DNA of 64,000 bases from Pseudoxanthomonas yeongjuensis (GCF_010093345.1 NZ_PDWT01000005.1:1-64000); one strand, 5' to 3'. Counted from the first letter of the stretch, positions 24,471 to 34,279 are shown. Notes: a model not told the origin generated them from the letters alone. Translations and numbers: made by a program.

Positions 24471-24534
24471 TGTGGGAGCGGCGTAAGCCGCGAAGCCTTA
24501 TCGCATCACTTTCGCGGCTTACGCCGCTCCCACA
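24471..24534. repeat. REP hairpin (GGCGTAAGCCGCGAA type)
   Basis: TGTGGGAGCGGCGTAAGCCG at 24471 is matched by its inverted copy ending CTCCCACA at 24534, with a loop of about 16 bases. Confidence 0.85.
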
Positions 24535-24544
24535 CCCCATCGCC

Positions 24545-25147
24545 TCAAGTCGTGCCGCGGTTGCGGCCTTGCCAGGGACGGTACCACTCGCGGATCCGGG
24601 CCATGTCGGCGGCGGCGTCATCGGTGGGGTGGAACACGTCGCCGATGCCGATGGTCTTCTCCGGATAGTGGAAGTAGGCCATCACGATGGGCACCTCGGC
24701 GGTACGCGCGATCTTCCAGAAACCGCTCTTCCACTTGTCCACGCGCTTGCGCGTGCCTTCCGGGGTCAGGGTGAACCAGATCCGGTCGAAGTCGCGGATG
24801 ATCGCGACCGCCTGCTCCACCGTGCCCTGCGGCGAACTGCGGTTGACCGGGATCGCTCCCAGCCGGCGCAGCAGCGGTCCCAGCGGCCACCAGAACAACT
24901 GCGTCTTGCCCAGCACGCGGACTTCCAGGCCCAGCGCGATCTTCGCCGCCATGCCCCAGTATCCATCCCAGTTGGAGGAATGCGGGGCCACGATCAATAC
25001 CGCCTTGGCCAGGTCGGGGATCGGGCCGACGACACGCCACCCGCCCAGCCTGAGCGCGGTGCGGCCGAGCCAGCGGGTGAAACGGTTGGGCTTCACCTGC
25101 GGCATGCGCGGCGGGATGGCCGGGATAACGTCTGTCGCCTCGCTCAA
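24545..25147 (-). CDS. PlsC-like 1-acyl-glycerol-phosphate acyltransferase family protein
   Basis: The 200-residue protein has the acyltransferase box H-x4-D as APHSSNWD near residue 54 and TPEGTRKR near 127, which bind the acyl donor and phosphate. It has no strong membrane helix. It probably acylates a lipid or lysophospholipid at the membrane. The start used is a TTG overlapping the arfB stop (TTGA); an ATG at 25105 would shorten it by 14 residues. It is probably co-translated with arfB. Confidence 0.82.
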   Translation of the reverse strand: MSEATDVIPAIPPRMPQVKPNRFTRWLGRTALRLGGWRVVGPIPDLAKAVLIVAPHSSNWDGYWGMAAKIALGLEVRVLGKTQLFWWPLGPLLRRLGAIPVNRSSPQGTVEQAVAIIRDFDRIWFTLTPEGTRKRVDKWKSGFWKIARTAEVPIVMAYFHYPEKTIGIGDVFHPTDDAAADMARIREWYRPWQGRNRGTT

Positions 25148-25578
25148 TCGATGTCTCCCTTGGTCGAACGTCCCCGCTTGATTTCTCCGCGGCCGCGCTT
25201 GGCGTCGAGCCTGCGCAGTTTCGAGCCGTACGAGGGCTTGGTCGCGATGCGTTTCTTCGGCGCGACCAGGCCGGTGGCGATGAAGGCCGCGAGGCGCTCG
25301 CGCGCGTCCTGGCGGTTGCGGTCCTGGGTGCGGAAACGCTGCGCGTCGATCACCAGCACACCGTCGTCGGTGATGCGCCGGTCGCGCTTGGCCAGCAGGC
25401 GCTCGCGCACCGGTTCAGGAAGCGACGGCGAGCCGGCCAGGTCGAAACGCAACTCGACCGCGGTCGAAACCTTGTTGACGTTCTGCCCGCCGGCGCCACT
25501 GGCGCGCACGAAGCGTTCGACCAGTTCGGTGTCCGGTATCGTCAGCGCGGGTGTGATCTCGAGTGCGTCGCTCCCCAT
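25144..25578 (-). CDS. arfB: Alternative ribosome-rescue factor / peptidyl-tRNA hydrolase ArfB
   Basis: The 144-residue protein has the release-factor GGQ motif in SGAGGQNVNK (Gly30-Gly31-Gln32). Its C-terminal basic tail is rich in Lys/Arg (KKRIATKPSYGSKLRR, GRGEIKRGRSTKG), which enters the empty mRNA channel of stalled ribosomes. I chose MGSDALEI at 25578; a frame extension to 25632 adds 18 residues without support. It overlaps the downstream acyltransferase start. Confidence 0.92.
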   Translation of the reverse strand: MGSDALEITPALTIPDTELVERFVRASGAGGQNVNKVSTAVELRFDLAGSPSLPEPVRERLLAKRDRRITDDGVLVIDAQRFRTQDRNRQDARERLAAFIATGLVAPKKRIATKPSYGSKLRRLDAKRGRGEIKRGRSTKGDID

Positions 25579-25702
25579 CGGCCAATTGTAGGCAATGCCG
25601 GCGTCGCTGGCATGCATGGGACTTCGGCGCACGCCGGTTTAACCGGTCGTTTACCAAAAGCTAGGCAAACTCCGCGCTCGCTCCACGCTTCCGGATTCCC
25701 GC

Positions 25703-26257
25703 ATGTCCCACCGATCTCCGTTGCCGCGCCTGCTGCTGGCTGCCTGTCTGGCCCTGTCCGCCTTCGCCGCCACGGCCGCGCCGCCATCGGATGCCGACAT
25801 CGAGCGGCTGCTGACCGCATCGCGCGCGCAGGGCATGCTCGACGCGATCCTGCCGCAGATGGAAGCCATGCAGAGCCAGCAGTTCGAGCGGATCACCGCC
25901 GGCAAGGACCTCAGCGCCGAGCAGAAGGCGGAGATCGAGCGACTGCACGCGCGCACCAGCGACATCCTGCGCCGCTCGCTGAGCTGGGAAGAAATGCGTC
26001 CCCTGTACATCGACGTGTACAAGAAGACCTTCACCCGCGAAGACGTCAGGGCCATGGCCAAGTTCTACGAGAGCCCGGCCGGCAAGTCGCTGCTGGACAA
26101 GACCCCGGCGCTGATGCAGAACCTGATGGGCGCCGTGCAACAGAAGGTGCTGCCGTTGCTGGAACAACTGAAGACCGAACTGGACACGGTAGCGGTGGAG
26201 CCGGTCAAGGCCCCCGAGGTCACCCCGCCCCAGCCGCGCAGGAAAAAGAAGAAATAG
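25703..26257 (+). CDS. Exported DUF2059 protein
   Basis: The 184-residue protein has a signal peptide (residues 1-25, ending ATA) followed by a helical DUF2059 domain with MRPLYIDVYKKTFTREDV and AMAKFYESPAGKSLL. It ends in a Pro-rich, very basic tail (PQPRRKKKK). It is probably periplasmic and of unknown role. A REP pair follows 8 bases after the stop. Confidence 0.85.
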   Translation: MSHRSPLPRLLLAACLALSAFAATAAPPSDADIERLLTASRAQGMLDAILPQMEAMQSQQFERITAGKDLSAEQKAEIERLHARTSDILRRSLSWEEMRPLYIDVYKKTFTREDVRAMAKFYESPAGKSLLDKTPALMQNLMGAVQQKVLPLLEQLKTELDTVAVEPVKAPEVTPPQPRRKKKK

Positions 26258-26265
26258 CCCCTCCC

Positions 26266-26410
26266 GTAGGAGCGGGCCTTGCCCGCGATGCCCTTGCCGT
26301 TGCATTCGTGGATCCGAGCTTGCTCGGATGCTCTTGATCTTCGCGGAAAGCATCCGGGCAAGCTCGGATCTACGAAACCACAAGCATCGTGGGTAAGGCC
26401 CGCTCCTACG
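26266..26410. repeat. Nested REP elements
   Basis: The outer arms GTAGGAGCGGGCCTTGCCCG (26266) and its inverted copy ending CTCCTAC (26409) enclose a second inverted pair, GATCCGAGCTTGCTCGGATG and GCATCCGGGCAAGCTCGGAT. The TAG in the right arm is the stop codon of ung. Confidence 0.8.
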
Positions 26411-27140
26411 CCCCGGAGGAAGTTCCCTTGGGAGACAGGCGCAATTCCGCCTTCGGCGGCAGCCGCCAGTCGATCGGCGCCTTGCCTTTCTGGGCGAGGA
26501 ACTGGTTGGTCGCCGAAAAATGCCCGCAGCCCATGAACCCACGATGCGCCGACAGCGGCGAGGGATGCGGCGCGCGCAGCACGCGATGGCGGCGCGCGTC
26601 GATGACTTTGCCCTTGGCCTGCGCATAACTGCCCCACAGCAGGAACACCAGGTCCTCGCGCTGCGTCGCCAGCGTTTCGATCGCATGGTCGGTGAAGCCT
26701 TCCCAGCCCTTGCCCTGGTGCGCCCCGGCGCGGCCTTCCTCGACCGTCAGCACCGAGTTCAGCAGCAGCACGCCCTGCCGCGCCCACGGCAGCAGGCAGC
26801 CGTGGTCCGGACGGGCGATGCCCAGGTCGCTTTGGATTTCCTTGAAGATGTTGTCCAGCGATGGCGGAACCGGCACGCCCGGCAATACCGAGAAACACAG
26901 GCCGTGCGCCTGTCCCGCGCCGTGGTACGGATCCTGGCCCAGGATCACCACTTTCACTTCGTCGAACGGAGTCGCATCGAACGCGGCGAAGATCTGCGGG
27001 CCCGGCGGGAAGATCCGCGCGCCGGCCTGCTTGCGCTGGCGCAGGAACGCGGAGAGCTCGCGCATCTCCGGACGCTGCAGCCAGTCGCCGATGCGGGCTT
27101 TCCAGGAGGGCTCGAGTTTGATGCGTTCTTCTTCGGACAT
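26406..27140 (-). CDS. ung: Uracil-DNA glycosylase, family 1
   Basis: The 244-residue cytosolic repair enzyme removes uracil from DNA. The catalytic water-activating Asp70 sits in LGQDPYHG, the uracil pocket includes [14 protein letters not shown], and the Leu-intercalation loop [10 protein letters not shown] lies near residue 194. Its stop codon TAG is the start of a REP arm (minus strand CGTAGGAGCGGGCC). Four heptanucleotide repeats lie in the short upstream region. Confidence 0.95.
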   Translation of the reverse strand: MSEEERIKLEPSWKARIGDWLQRPEMRELSAFLRQRKQAGARIFPPGPQIFAAFDATPFDEVKVVILGQDPYHGAGQAHGLCFSVLPGVPVPPSLDNIFKEIQSDLGIARPDHGCLLPWARQGVLLLNSVLTVEEGRAGAHQGKGWEGFTDHAIETLATQREDLVFLLWGSYAQAKGKVIDARRHRVLRAPHPSPLSAHRGFMGCGHFSATNQFLAQKGKAPIDWRLPPKAELRLSPKGTSSGA

Positions 27141-27164
27141 GGCGGGGGGAGGAGCGAGGAACGA

Positions 27165-27192
27165 GAAATGAGAAGTGAGAAGTGAGAAGTGA
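27165..27192. repeat. Heptanucleotide tandem repeat upstream of ung
   Basis: GAAATGA is followed by three exact GAAGTGA units, 25-52 bases upstream of the ung start. Unit number could vary by slippage and change promoter or leader spacing. Confidence 0.8.
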
Positions 27193-27239
27193 GGAAAGCC
27201 TTGAGTTTTTTGCCCTCTTTGGAAAGGGGCAAGAGGAAC

Positions 27240-28082
27240 TCAAACCAGCGCGCGCGTCTCGCCCATGCTGGATACGCGCAGCTGGAACAGGACCTTGGTG
27301 ATCAGCAGGCGCTCCTCGATCGGCTTCAGCACCAGATCGTTGGCGCCGGCCTGCAGCAGCTCGGACTGGTTGTCGCGATTATCGTCGCCGGTCATCACCA
27401 GGATCGGCAAGCGGCGCTTGCCGTAGCCGAAATCGATGCGCACGCGCTGGACCACGTCGCGGCCGCTCAACTCGCCTTTCAGGGTCACGTCGGTCAGGAC
27501 GATGTCGAAATGATGGGTGGAAAGGCCCAGCGACTCGGCGGTCAGCAGGGCGAAGGCGTCCTCGGCCTTGAGCACGTGGACGACGTTGAGGTCGTGGCGC
27601 TCGAGCATGCGCCTGGTGGTCTCGGCGACGACGCGGCTGTCCTCCACGTACAGCACGGTGGCGCCGGCGACGGGGGCCGGCTGCACGTAGCCGCGGATGA
27701 ACACCGCCAGTGCTTCGTGGCCCAGCGATTTGTCGAAATAGTCGGTGACGTATTCGGTGAAGCGGCGCTCTTCCAGGTGTTGTTGCGCATCGCCGGAGAC
27801 CACGATCACCGGCACGTAGGCCTGGCCGGCGGCTTCGCGGACCGCGCGCGCGATCTCCAGGCCATCGCCATCGGGAAGCGCCAGGGAAGTGGTGACCAGG
27901 TGCACCGCACCCGCGGCCAGCGCCGCGCGCGCCTCGGCGATGCTGGCGCAACCGATCACCTCGACGCCGGGCAGGTCGCGCTTGAGCACATCGGCGATCA
28001 TCTTGCGCACCATCTTCGACCCGTCGACCACCATCACCCGGGGTGCGTTGCTGATCAGGTGGCGAAGTTCCTGCGAATGCAT
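27240..28082 (-). CDS. Response regulator with two receiver domains, the first degenerate
   Basis: The 280-residue protein contains two REC domains and no output domain. REC1 (about residues 14-132) keeps Asp20 and Lys118, but the phospho-acceptor position reads HLVTTSLALPDG, with Ser66 in place of Asp. REC2 (about 141-275) is intact: VEDS, Asp198 in IVLTDVTLKG, and Lys253 in LVLKPI. It probably serves as a phosphorylation-controlled adaptor in a two-component or chemotaxis-like circuit, with REC1 as a binding or dimerising pseudo-receiver. No kinase gene is adjacent. The next genes on this strand are ftsX and ftsE, upstream. Confidence 0.9.
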   Translation of the reverse strand: MHSQELRHLISNAPRVMVVDGSKMVRKMIADVLKRDLPGVEVIGCASIAEARAALAAGAVHLVTTSLALPDGDGLEIARAVREAAGQAYVPVIVVSGDAQQHLEERRFTEYVTDYFDKSLGHEALAVFIRGYVQPAPVAGATVLYVEDSRVVAETTRRMLERHDLNVVHVLKAEDAFALLTAESLGLSTHHFDIVLTDVTLKGELSGRDVVQRVRIDFGYGKRRLPILVMTGDDNRDNQSELLQAGANDLVLKPIEERLLITKVLFQLRVSSMGETRALV

Positions 28083-28092
28083 AAGGAAAACT

Positions 28093-29043
28093 CTAGGTTT
28101 CGGTCGGTCGGGTTTGACGCAGGAAATGTCCGGTCACCAGCCATGCACCCAACCAGCCGACCGCCGTCGCCGCGAGCACGAAGCCCGCGGCGCGCAGGGG
28201 ATCGAGTCCGCCGAGCGCGAAACCGCTGCCATAGCTTTGCGCCAACGCGTGCAGCGGCGCGCGCAGAGCATACGCCGCCGCCGCCAACAGCCCCAATGCC
28301 AGCGCACCGGCGGCCAGGCCATACCAGGCGCCGAGATAGATGAAGGGCCGGCGGATGAAGCCGTCGGTGGCGCCGAGCAGCTGCAGTACGCCGATTTCCT
28401 CGCGCCGCGACTGGATGTCCAGGCGCACGGTGTTGCCCACGACCAGCAGCGCGCCGAGGCCGAACAGCGCCGCCAGCACCCAGGCCAGGCGCGCGCCGAA
28501 ACCGAGCCAGCCCTGCAGCCGTTGCCGCCAGGCCGCGTCGTGCTGCAGCAGGCCGGTTTCGGGCAGGCGCTCCAATGCCGCCACCAGGCCGGCCTCGTCG
28601 CCGCTCGGGGTCACGATCAACAGGCTGGGCAACGGGTTCTCTTCCAGGGCACCGATCGCATCACCCAGGCCGCTGCGCGCGCGGAATTCGGCCAAGCCTT
28701 GTTCGGGAGTACGCAGTTCCAGTCTGGCCACGTCGCCGCGGCCGCGCAGTTCGGCCGCCAGCGCCTGCGCGCGGGCGACATCGATACCCGGTTTCAGGAA
28801 CAGGTCGATCTCGCGCGACTGCTCCACGCTGCCGGCGAAATGCCGCAGATTGTCCAGGGCCAGGCCCAGGCCCAGCGGCAAGGCCAGCGCCACCGCCATC
28901 ACCCCGATGGTGAGCAGCGTGGTCCACGGCCGGCGCAACACCCGGCCGAGGCTGGCGACGAAACTGTAGAGGTGCTGGTCCAGCCAGATGCCGAAACCGG
29001 AACGCGAAGCCTCGACCTTGCTGTTTTCAGGCGTGGCAGTCAT
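28093..29043 (-). CDS. ftsX: Cell-division ABC transporter permease FtsX
   Basis: The 316-residue inner-membrane protein has four hydrophobic segments: one after an N-terminal cytoplasmic tail (about residue 40), then a periplasmic domain with LFLKPGIDVARAQAL, then three near residues 180-300. With FtsE it couples divisome state to peptidoglycan hydrolase activation. Its ATG overlaps the ftsE stop (ATGA). Confidence 0.92.
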   Translation of the reverse strand: MTATPENSKVEASRSGFGIWLDQHLYSFVASLGRVLRRPWTTLLTIGVMAVALALPLGLGLALDNLRHFAGSVEQSREIDLFLKPGIDVARAQALAAELRGRGDVARLELRTPEQGLAEFRARSGLGDAIGALEENPLPSLLIVTPSGDEAGLVAALERLPETGLLQHDAAWRQRLQGWLGFGARLAWVLAALFGLGALLVVGNTVRLDIQSRREEIGVLQLLGATDGFIRRPFIYLGAWYGLAAGALALGLLAAAAYALRAPLHALAQSYGSGFALGGLDPLRAAGFVLAATAVGWLGAWLVTGHFLRQTRPTET

Positions 29044-29726
29044 TCGGCCAGGTCCGCCGGGGAAATGTCGTCGGTCAGCCGGCCATGGTCGAGGATCAGC
29101 ACGCGCTTCTTCATGCGCTTGATCAGGGCCAGATCGTGGCTGACCACCAGCACGCTGGTGCCGCGCTCGGGCATGGACGCGAACAGCGACATGATTTCCG
29201 CGGCCAGGGTCGGGTCGAGGTTGCCGGTGGGTTCGTCGGCGACCAGCAGTCGCGGCTCGGCGACGATCGCACGGGCGATGCCGACGCGCTGCTGCTCGCC
29301 CGCGGAAAGCTGCGAAGGCAGCGCTTTCTCGCGATGGCCCAGGCCCATGCGCGCCAGTACTTCGCGCACGCGCTTGCCGATGTCGGCGCGACGGTCGCCG
29401 CGCAGGATCAACGGCAGGGCGACGTTCTCGGCGACGGTGCGTTCGGAGAGCAGCCGGTGGTCCTGGTGGACGGCGCCGACTTCGCGGCGATGCAGGGGAA
29501 CGCGGCCGCCGCGGACCTTCAGCAGGTTGCGTCCCGCGAACACGACCGCGCCCCGACTAGGGCGTTCGCTGAGATGGATCAATTTCAGCAAGGTGCTCTT
29601 GCCGGCGCCGGAATGGCCGGTGACGAACAGCATCTCGCCCTGCGCGACCTCGAAACTCACGTCCGCCAGCGCCTCATGGCCGCCGGGGTATTGCTTGCTG
29701 ACGTTTTCGAATCGGAGGACGCTCAT
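29040..29726 (-). CDS. ftsE: Cell-division ATP-binding protein FtsE
   Basis: The 228-residue ABC ATPase has Walker A GHSGAGKST near residue 37, Q-loop VHQDH near 85, signature LSAGEQQR near 137, Walker B LLVADEPT near 160 and the H-loop SHD near 192. The ATG at 29726 starts MSVLRFENVS; the open frame continues upstream without support and is not part of the gene. It partners with FtsX and overlaps it by four bases. Confidence 0.95.
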   Translation of the reverse strand: MSVLRFENVSKQYPGGHEALADVSFEVAQGEMLFVTGHSGAGKSTLLKLIHLSERPSRGAVVFAGRNLLKVRGGRVPLHRREVGAVHQDHRLLSERTVAENVALPLILRGDRRADIGKRVREVLARMGLGHREKALPSQLSAGEQQRVGIARAIVAEPRLLVADEPTGNLDPTLAAEIMSLFASMPERGTSVLVVSHDLALIKRMKKRVLILDHGRLTDDISPADLAE

Positions 29727-29752
29727 GGCCGGATTATGCCTTGTTCTTGCAT

Positions 29753-29944
29753 CCTTCTCCCTCCGGGAGAAGGTGCCCGAAGAGCCTGCCCCGTACTTGA
29801 TACGGGGGCGGAAGAGGGAAGGAGCCATCGGCTGCAGAAATGCTGAATCTTCCGCACCACGCCACTCTTCCCTCACACCCCAAGGGTGCTTGCCGCGCAG
29901 CGTCCGGCGCTGCGCGCCATCTTCTCCCGGCGGGAGAAGGAAGC
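29753..29944. repeat. MITE-like ~190 bp repeat with CTTCTCCC ends
   Basis: CCTTCTCCCTCCGGGAGAAG at the left and CTTCTCCCGGCGGGAGAAGG at the right bound a spacer with GTGCCC and GGGGGCGGAAGAGGGAAGG. A similar element lies at 44382-44577. It fills the rhlB-ftsE gap. Confidence 0.7.
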
Positions 29945-29946
29945 TT

Positions 29947-31611
29947 TTACGACCCCGACACCAGCGACTTGAGCTTGCGGCCCAGCTTGGTGAGGAACGA
30001 CGAATTGTCGCCGGCCGATTTCGCGGCAGCCTGCGACGGCGCCTGCTGCGACGACACGGCAGCGGGTGCGGCGGCGCCTTCGACCGGCACGCCGTGGCGA
30101 CGGCGACGGCGCTTGCGCGGCGGGCGTGCGCCTTCCGGTTTCGCGGCCTCGACCGCGGCTGCAGCGACGACGGGGTTCGCGACCGCGGGCGCCGCGGTTT
30201 CGCTGCGCGGCGGACGCGGAGCGCGTGGCTTGCCATCGGCGGAACCGGAACGCGGACGCGGACCTGCGCCCGGACCGCTGCGACCGCCGCTTCCGCCACC
30301 CGGACGTCCACCGCGACGCTGCTCGTCGGCGATGCGCTGTTCGCGCGCTTCCTTGAAGATCGCGCCGATGCTCTCGCCTTCGTCCTCGTCCACTTCGGCG
30401 CCGGGTTCGGGCGCCGCGCGCGGTGCGCGCGGGATCGCGGTCAGCAGTTCGGTGGTCACCGCTTCCACCGGCAGCTTCTGCGCGATGTAGGCCTCGATCT
30501 CCGGCAGGCTCTGCGCGTAGATCTCGCAGGCGAAGCTGATCGCGTCGCCCTCGGCGCCCAGGCGCGCGGTGCGGCCGATGCGGTGCACGTAGTCTTCGGC
30601 ATCGAACGGCAGGTCGTAGTTGTAGACGTGCGACACGCCGTCGATGTGCAGGCCGCGCGCGGCCACGTCGGTGGCGACCAGGATCTCGAGCTGGCCGGCC
30701 TGGAAGCGCCGCAGCAGGCTTTCGCGCTTCTTCTGCGGCACGTCGCCCGAGAGCACGCCGACGCGATAGCCGGCCTTCTCCAGCGAACGCGCCACGCGCT
30801 CCACCCAGGCCTTGGTGTTGACGAAGATCATGGTGCGCGCGCCTTCGCTGCGCGACAGCAGGCCGATCAGCAGCGGGATCTTTTCCTCGTTGGCGGGGAA
30901 ATAGACCTTCTGCCGGACTTTGGTGGCGGTGATGAATTCGGTTTCGACCACGAGCTTTTCCGGCTCGTTCATGTGTTCGTAGGCCAGCTCCAGCACGCGG
31001 TGGCTGAGCGTGGCCGAGAACAACAGGGTCTGGCGCGTGGTCCGTTCGGGCATCTTGCGCAGCAGGAAGCGGATGTCCTTGATGAAGCCCAGGTCGAACA
31101 TGCGGTCGGCTTCGTCCAGCACGCAGATCTCGCACGCGTGCAGCGAAACCACCCTGCTCTGCTTGACGTAGTCGATCAGGCGGCCAGGCGTGGCGATGAT
31201 CACGTCGACGCCCTGCTGCAGCAGTTCGCGCTGCTTGTCGTAGTCGACGCCGCCGTAGATCAGGGCGAAACGCAGGCCGAGATCGGCGCCGAACTTCACC
31301 GCATCCTTGTGGATCTGGATGGCCAGTTCGCGGGTCGGGGCCAGGATCAACGCGCGCGGATCCTCGGGCTTGCGGTCGGCCAGCGCCGGCTTGGTCAGCA
31401 GGCGGTTCATCACCGTGATCAGGAACGCCAGGGTCTTGCCGGTGCCGGTCTGGGCCTGGCCGGCGACATCGCCGCCCGGCAAGGCGACCGGGAGGGTCAG
31501 CGCCTGGATCGGGGTGCAACGCGAGAAGCCGGCGGCTTCCAGTCCGGCGAGCAGCGCCGGTTGCAGGTCGAACGAGGAAAAGGTGATGTCGGTTAGCGGC
31601 TTGTCGCTCAT
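29947..31611 (-). CDS. rhlB: ATP-dependent DEAD-box RNA helicase RhlB
   Basis: The 554-residue helicase has the Q motif FSRCTPIQ, motif I AQTGTGKT near residue 54, Ib TPGR, II DEAD near 168, III SAT near 200, V ATDVAARG and [10 protein letters not shown] near 355. A long tail (from about residue 395) is rich in Gly, Arg, Pro and Ala, with KRRRRRHG, and would bind RNA or partners such as RNase E. The tail is much longer than in E. coli RhlB (421 residues), as usual in Xanthomonadaceae. It lies divergently from trxA and next to rho, the normal order in this family. Confidence 0.93.
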   Translation of the reverse strand: MSDKPLTDITFSSFDLQPALLAGLEAAGFSRCTPIQALTLPVALPGGDVAGQAQTGTGKTLAFLITVMNRLLTKPALADRKPEDPRALILAPTRELAIQIHKDAVKFGADLGLRFALIYGGVDYDKQRELLQQGVDVIIATPGRLIDYVKQSRVVSLHACEICVLDEADRMFDLGFIKDIRFLLRKMPERTTRQTLLFSATLSHRVLELAYEHMNEPEKLVVETEFITATKVRQKVYFPANEEKIPLLIGLLSRSEGARTMIFVNTKAWVERVARSLEKAGYRVGVLSGDVPQKKRESLLRRFQAGQLEILVATDVAARGLHIDGVSHVYNYDLPFDAEDYVHRIGRTARLGAEGDAISFACEIYAQSLPEIEAYIAQKLPVEAVTTELLTAIPRAPRAAPEPGAEVDEDEGESIGAIFKEAREQRIADEQRRGGRPGGGSGGRSGPGAGPRPRSGSADGKPRAPRPPRSETAAPAVANPVVAAAAVEAAKPEGARPPRKRRRRRHGVPVEGAAAPAAVSSQQAPSQAAAKSAGDNSSFLTKLGRKLKSLVSGS

Positions 31612-31833
31612 GCTTTCTTCTTTGCTGGGCTTCTTTGATAGAGGCTATGGCACGCGCAACGCGCGGGTCGATGCGCTTGCATCGTCGTCACCGGCGTCGC
31701 ACACTGCGTTCCATGCCGGTGTATGCGAATCCTGGGCTAAGCCCTTGAACGGAATCGCGGAACGCCCCAGTTTACAGCAATGCGGCGACCATTCCGGTCC
31801 CGCTGTCCGCGGACCCCGCAGGAGACCCCTAAA

Positions 31834-32181
31834 GTGAGCGATAAGGTGACACACGTCGGCGACGCCGATTTCGACGCGGCCGTGCTGCAGTCCGACGAAC
31901 CGGTACTGGTCGATTTCTGGGCCGAATGGTGCGGCCCCTGCAAGATGATCGCCCCGGTGCTGGACGAACTGGCCCAGACCTACGAAGGCCGGTTGAAGGT
32001 GGTCAAGCTCAACGTCGACGACAACCGCGCGACCGCGATCAAGTACCACGTCCGCAACATCCCGCTGCTGCTGCTGTTCAAGGACGGCCAGGTCCAGGCC
32101 ACCCAGGTCGGCGCCGTGGGCAAGGGCCAGCTGACCCAGATGATCGAAAAAGGCATCGGCTCGGCCGCTTCGACCGCCTGA
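31834..32181 (+). CDS. trxA: Thioredoxin 1
   Basis: The 115-residue protein has the redox-active WCGPC at residues 32-36, an upstream VDFWAEW strand and the cis-Pro loop NIPLLLLF near 80. It reduces disulfides in the cytoplasm. GTG start at 31834 has an AGGAG nine bases upstream; extending the frame to 31780 adds 18 residues without support. The rho gene follows downstream on the same strand, after a REP hairpin. Confidence 0.95.
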   Translation: MSDKVTHVGDADFDAAVLQSDEPVLVDFWAEWCGPCKMIAPVLDELAQTYEGRLKVVKLNVDDNRATAIKYHVRNIPLLLLFKDGQVQATQVGAVGKGQLTQMIEKGIGSAASTA

Positions 32182-32194
32182 ACCGCAATCCCGC

Positions 32195-32270
32195 GTAGGA
32201 GCGCCCCTTGGGCGCGATGCCTTCCTCCGGATGCCCAGACCAGAGCATCGCGCCCAAGGGGCGCTCCTAC
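32195..32270. repeat. REP hairpin (GCCCCTTGGGCGCGATGC type)
   Basis: GTAGGAGCGCCCCTTGGGCG at 32195 is matched by its inverted copy ending CTCCTAC at 32270, between trxA and rho. Confidence 0.85.
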
Positions 32271-32452
32271 GAATCTGAACGGGTTTCCGTGCGCGGCGCT
32301 TGCCGCAGCCGCTTCCCGGTGCTAGTTTCAGCGCTATCCGGCGCGGGGGTCAGCGCCGCACCCATCTGATGGCACCCCTCCCAAGCACCACCTCTTCCAC
32401 CCGCCTCGCCGGCATTCGCCGGCGCTCGCAAACCTAGCGAGGAATCGCACCT

Positions 32453-34228
32453 TTGTCCGATAACACCCCTGAAGCCGGCGACGCCGGCGCTCCTGCCGAG
32501 AAGCGTGTGCGCAACCCGCGCGTCGCCAAGGCCGCTCCCGCCTCCGAAGCGCCTACCGCCCCGGCCCCTGCTCCCAGCACGACTCCTCCGGCTTCCGCCG
32601 CGCCGCAAGCACCGGCGCCGCGATCCGAACCCCAGCAGCCTGCCGCCGTACCGGCGCAGCCCGCGTTGTCGCAGCCGCAATCCCAAGGCGGCAACACCGC
32701 GGAAGGCGGCCAGCCGTCGCAGAATGCGCAAGGCAACCCCCAGGGCGGCCAGCAGCAGGAGGGCGAGCCGCGCGACAGCAACAACCAGAACCGCTTCCAG
32801 AACAACAGCGGCGGCGGCGGCAACAACAACCGCCGCGACCGTTTCCGCAACCGCCGCGATCGCGACCAGCAACGTCCGCGCAACGACGGCCTGCCGGCCG
32901 ACAACGGCGCCAACGAAGTATTCGTGCCGCGCGGCCCCGCGCCCGGCGTGCCGGAAGGCTTCCCGCAGTATTCGCTGAGCGACCTCAAGCGCATGCCGGC
33001 GCAGAAGCTGCTCGACATCGCCGAGCAGCTGAGCATCCACGAAGGCGTGGCCCGCGCGCGCAAGCAGGACGTGATCTTCGCCCTGCTGAAAGTGCTGACC
33101 CGCCATGGCGAAGGCGTCGCCGCCGACGGCGTGCTGGAAATCCTGCCGGACGGCTTCGGCTTCCTCCGCGCGGCCGAGGCCAGCTACCTGGCCGGCCCGG
33201 ACGACACCTACATTTCGCCCAGCCAGATCCGCCGCTTCAACCTGCGCACCGGCGACCACCTCAGCGGCCGCATCCGCTTCCCCAAGGACGGCGAGCGTTA
33301 CTTCGCGCTGTCGGTGGTCGACACGATCAACGGCGAACCGATCGAGGCCAGCAAGGGCAAGGTCCTGTTCGAGAACCTGACCGCGCTGTTCCCGCGCCGC
33401 CGCTTCACCCTGGAGCGCGGCAACGGTTCCAGCGAGGACATCTCCGGCCGGATCATGGATCTGATGGCGCCGCAGGGCAAAGGCCAGCGCGCGCTGATCG
33501 TGTCGCCGCCGAAAGCCGGCAAGACCATCCTGATGCAGCAGATCGCCACCGCGATCACCACCAACCATCCCGACGTGCACATGATCGTGCTGCTGATCGA
33601 CGAGCGTCCGGAAGAAGTCACCGAGATGCAGCGCACGGTGCGCGGCGAAGTCATCAGCTCCACCTTCGACGAACCGGCCGCGCGCCACGTGCAGGTCGCC
33701 GAAATGGTGATCGAGCGGGCCAAGCGCCTGGTCGAACACAAGAAGGACGTGGTGATCCTGCTCGACTCGATCACCCGCCTGGCCCGCGCCTACAACAACG
33801 TGGTGCCCAGCTCCGGCAAGGTGCTCAGCGGCGGCGTCGACGCCAACGCGCTGCACCGCCCGAAGCGTTTCTTCGGCGCGGCGCGCAACGTCGAGGAAGG
33901 CGGTTCGCTGACCATCATCGCGACAGCGCTGGTCGAAACCGGCAGCAAGATGGACGAGGTGATCTACGAGGAGTTCAAGGGCACCGGCAACAGCGAAGTG
34001 CATCTGAACCGCCGCATCGCCGAGAAGCGCGTCTATCCGGCCATCGACATCAACCGTTCCGGCACCCGCCGCGAGGATCTGTTGATCGAACCGGAACTGT
34101 TGCAGCGGATCTGGATCCTGCGCAAGCTGCTGCACCCGATGGACGAGATCGCGGCGATGGAATTCCTGCTGGACAAGATGAAGAACACCAAGTCGAACGA
34201 CGAGTTCTTCAGTTCGATGAAGCGCTGA
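32453..34228 (+). CDS. rho: Transcription termination factor Rho with long N-terminal extension
   Basis: The 591-residue protein starts at a TTG ([10 protein letters not shown]) with GCGAGGA upstream. Residues 1-145 are low-complexity: Ala/Pro-rich, then Gln/Asn/Gly-rich, then Arg-rich ([16 protein letters not shown]). The standard Rho core follows: N-terminal helix bundle with [21 protein letters not shown]-binding cold-shock fold with [19 protein letters not shown], Walker A PPKAGKT near residue 352, Walker [16 protein letters not shown], and the C-terminal end [15 protein letters not shown]. The hexameric helicase ends transcription. The extension could aid RNA binding or phase separation, as proposed for other Rho proteins with long disordered inserts. 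Confidence 0.96.
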   Translation: MSDNTPEAGDAGAPAEKRVRNPRVAKAAPASEAPTAPAPAPSTTPPASAAPQAPAPRSEPQQPAAVPAQPALSQPQSQGGNTAEGGQPSQNAQGNPQGGQQQEGEPRDSNNQNRFQNNSGGGGNNNRRDRFRNRRDRDQQRPRNDGLPADNGANEVFVPRGPAPGVPEGFPQYSLSDLKRMPAQKLLDIAEQLSIHEGVARARKQDVIFALLKVLTRHGEGVAADGVLEILPDGFGFLRAAEASYLAGPDDTYISPSQIRRFNLRTGDHLSGRIRFPKDGERYFALSVVDTINGEPIEASKGKVLFENLTALFPRRRFTLERGNGSSEDISGRIMDLMAPQGKGQRALIVSPPKAGKTILMQQIATAITTNHPDVHMIVLLIDERPEEVTEMQRTVRGEVISSTFDEPAARHVQVAEMVIERAKRLVEHKKDVVILLDSITRLARAYNNVVPSSGKVLSGGVDANALHRPKRFFGAARNVEEGGSLTIIATALVETGSKMDEVIYEEFKGTGNSEVHLNRRIAEKRVYPAIDINRSGTRREDLLIEPELLQRIWILRKLLHPMDEIAAMEFLLDKMKNTKSNDEFFSSMKR

Positions 34229-34250
34229 GCCAGCAGCGGAACCCAAGAAA

Positions 34251-34275
34251 AAACGCCCCGCGACGCGGGGCGTTT
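34251..34275. terminator. Bidirectional terminator between rho and the CadC-like gene
   Basis: AAACGCCCCGCG pairs with CGCGGGGCGTTT around a one-base loop, with an A-run before and T-rich sequence after, so it can serve both converging genes. Confidence 0.85.
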
Positions 34276-34279
34276 CCGT

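Noticed and set aside
29727-30311. Upstream extension of ftsE to a 423-codon frame
   Set aside because: The added part crosses a MITE-like repeat and lies antisense-frame within rhlB. Standard FtsE length is reached from the ATG at 29726.
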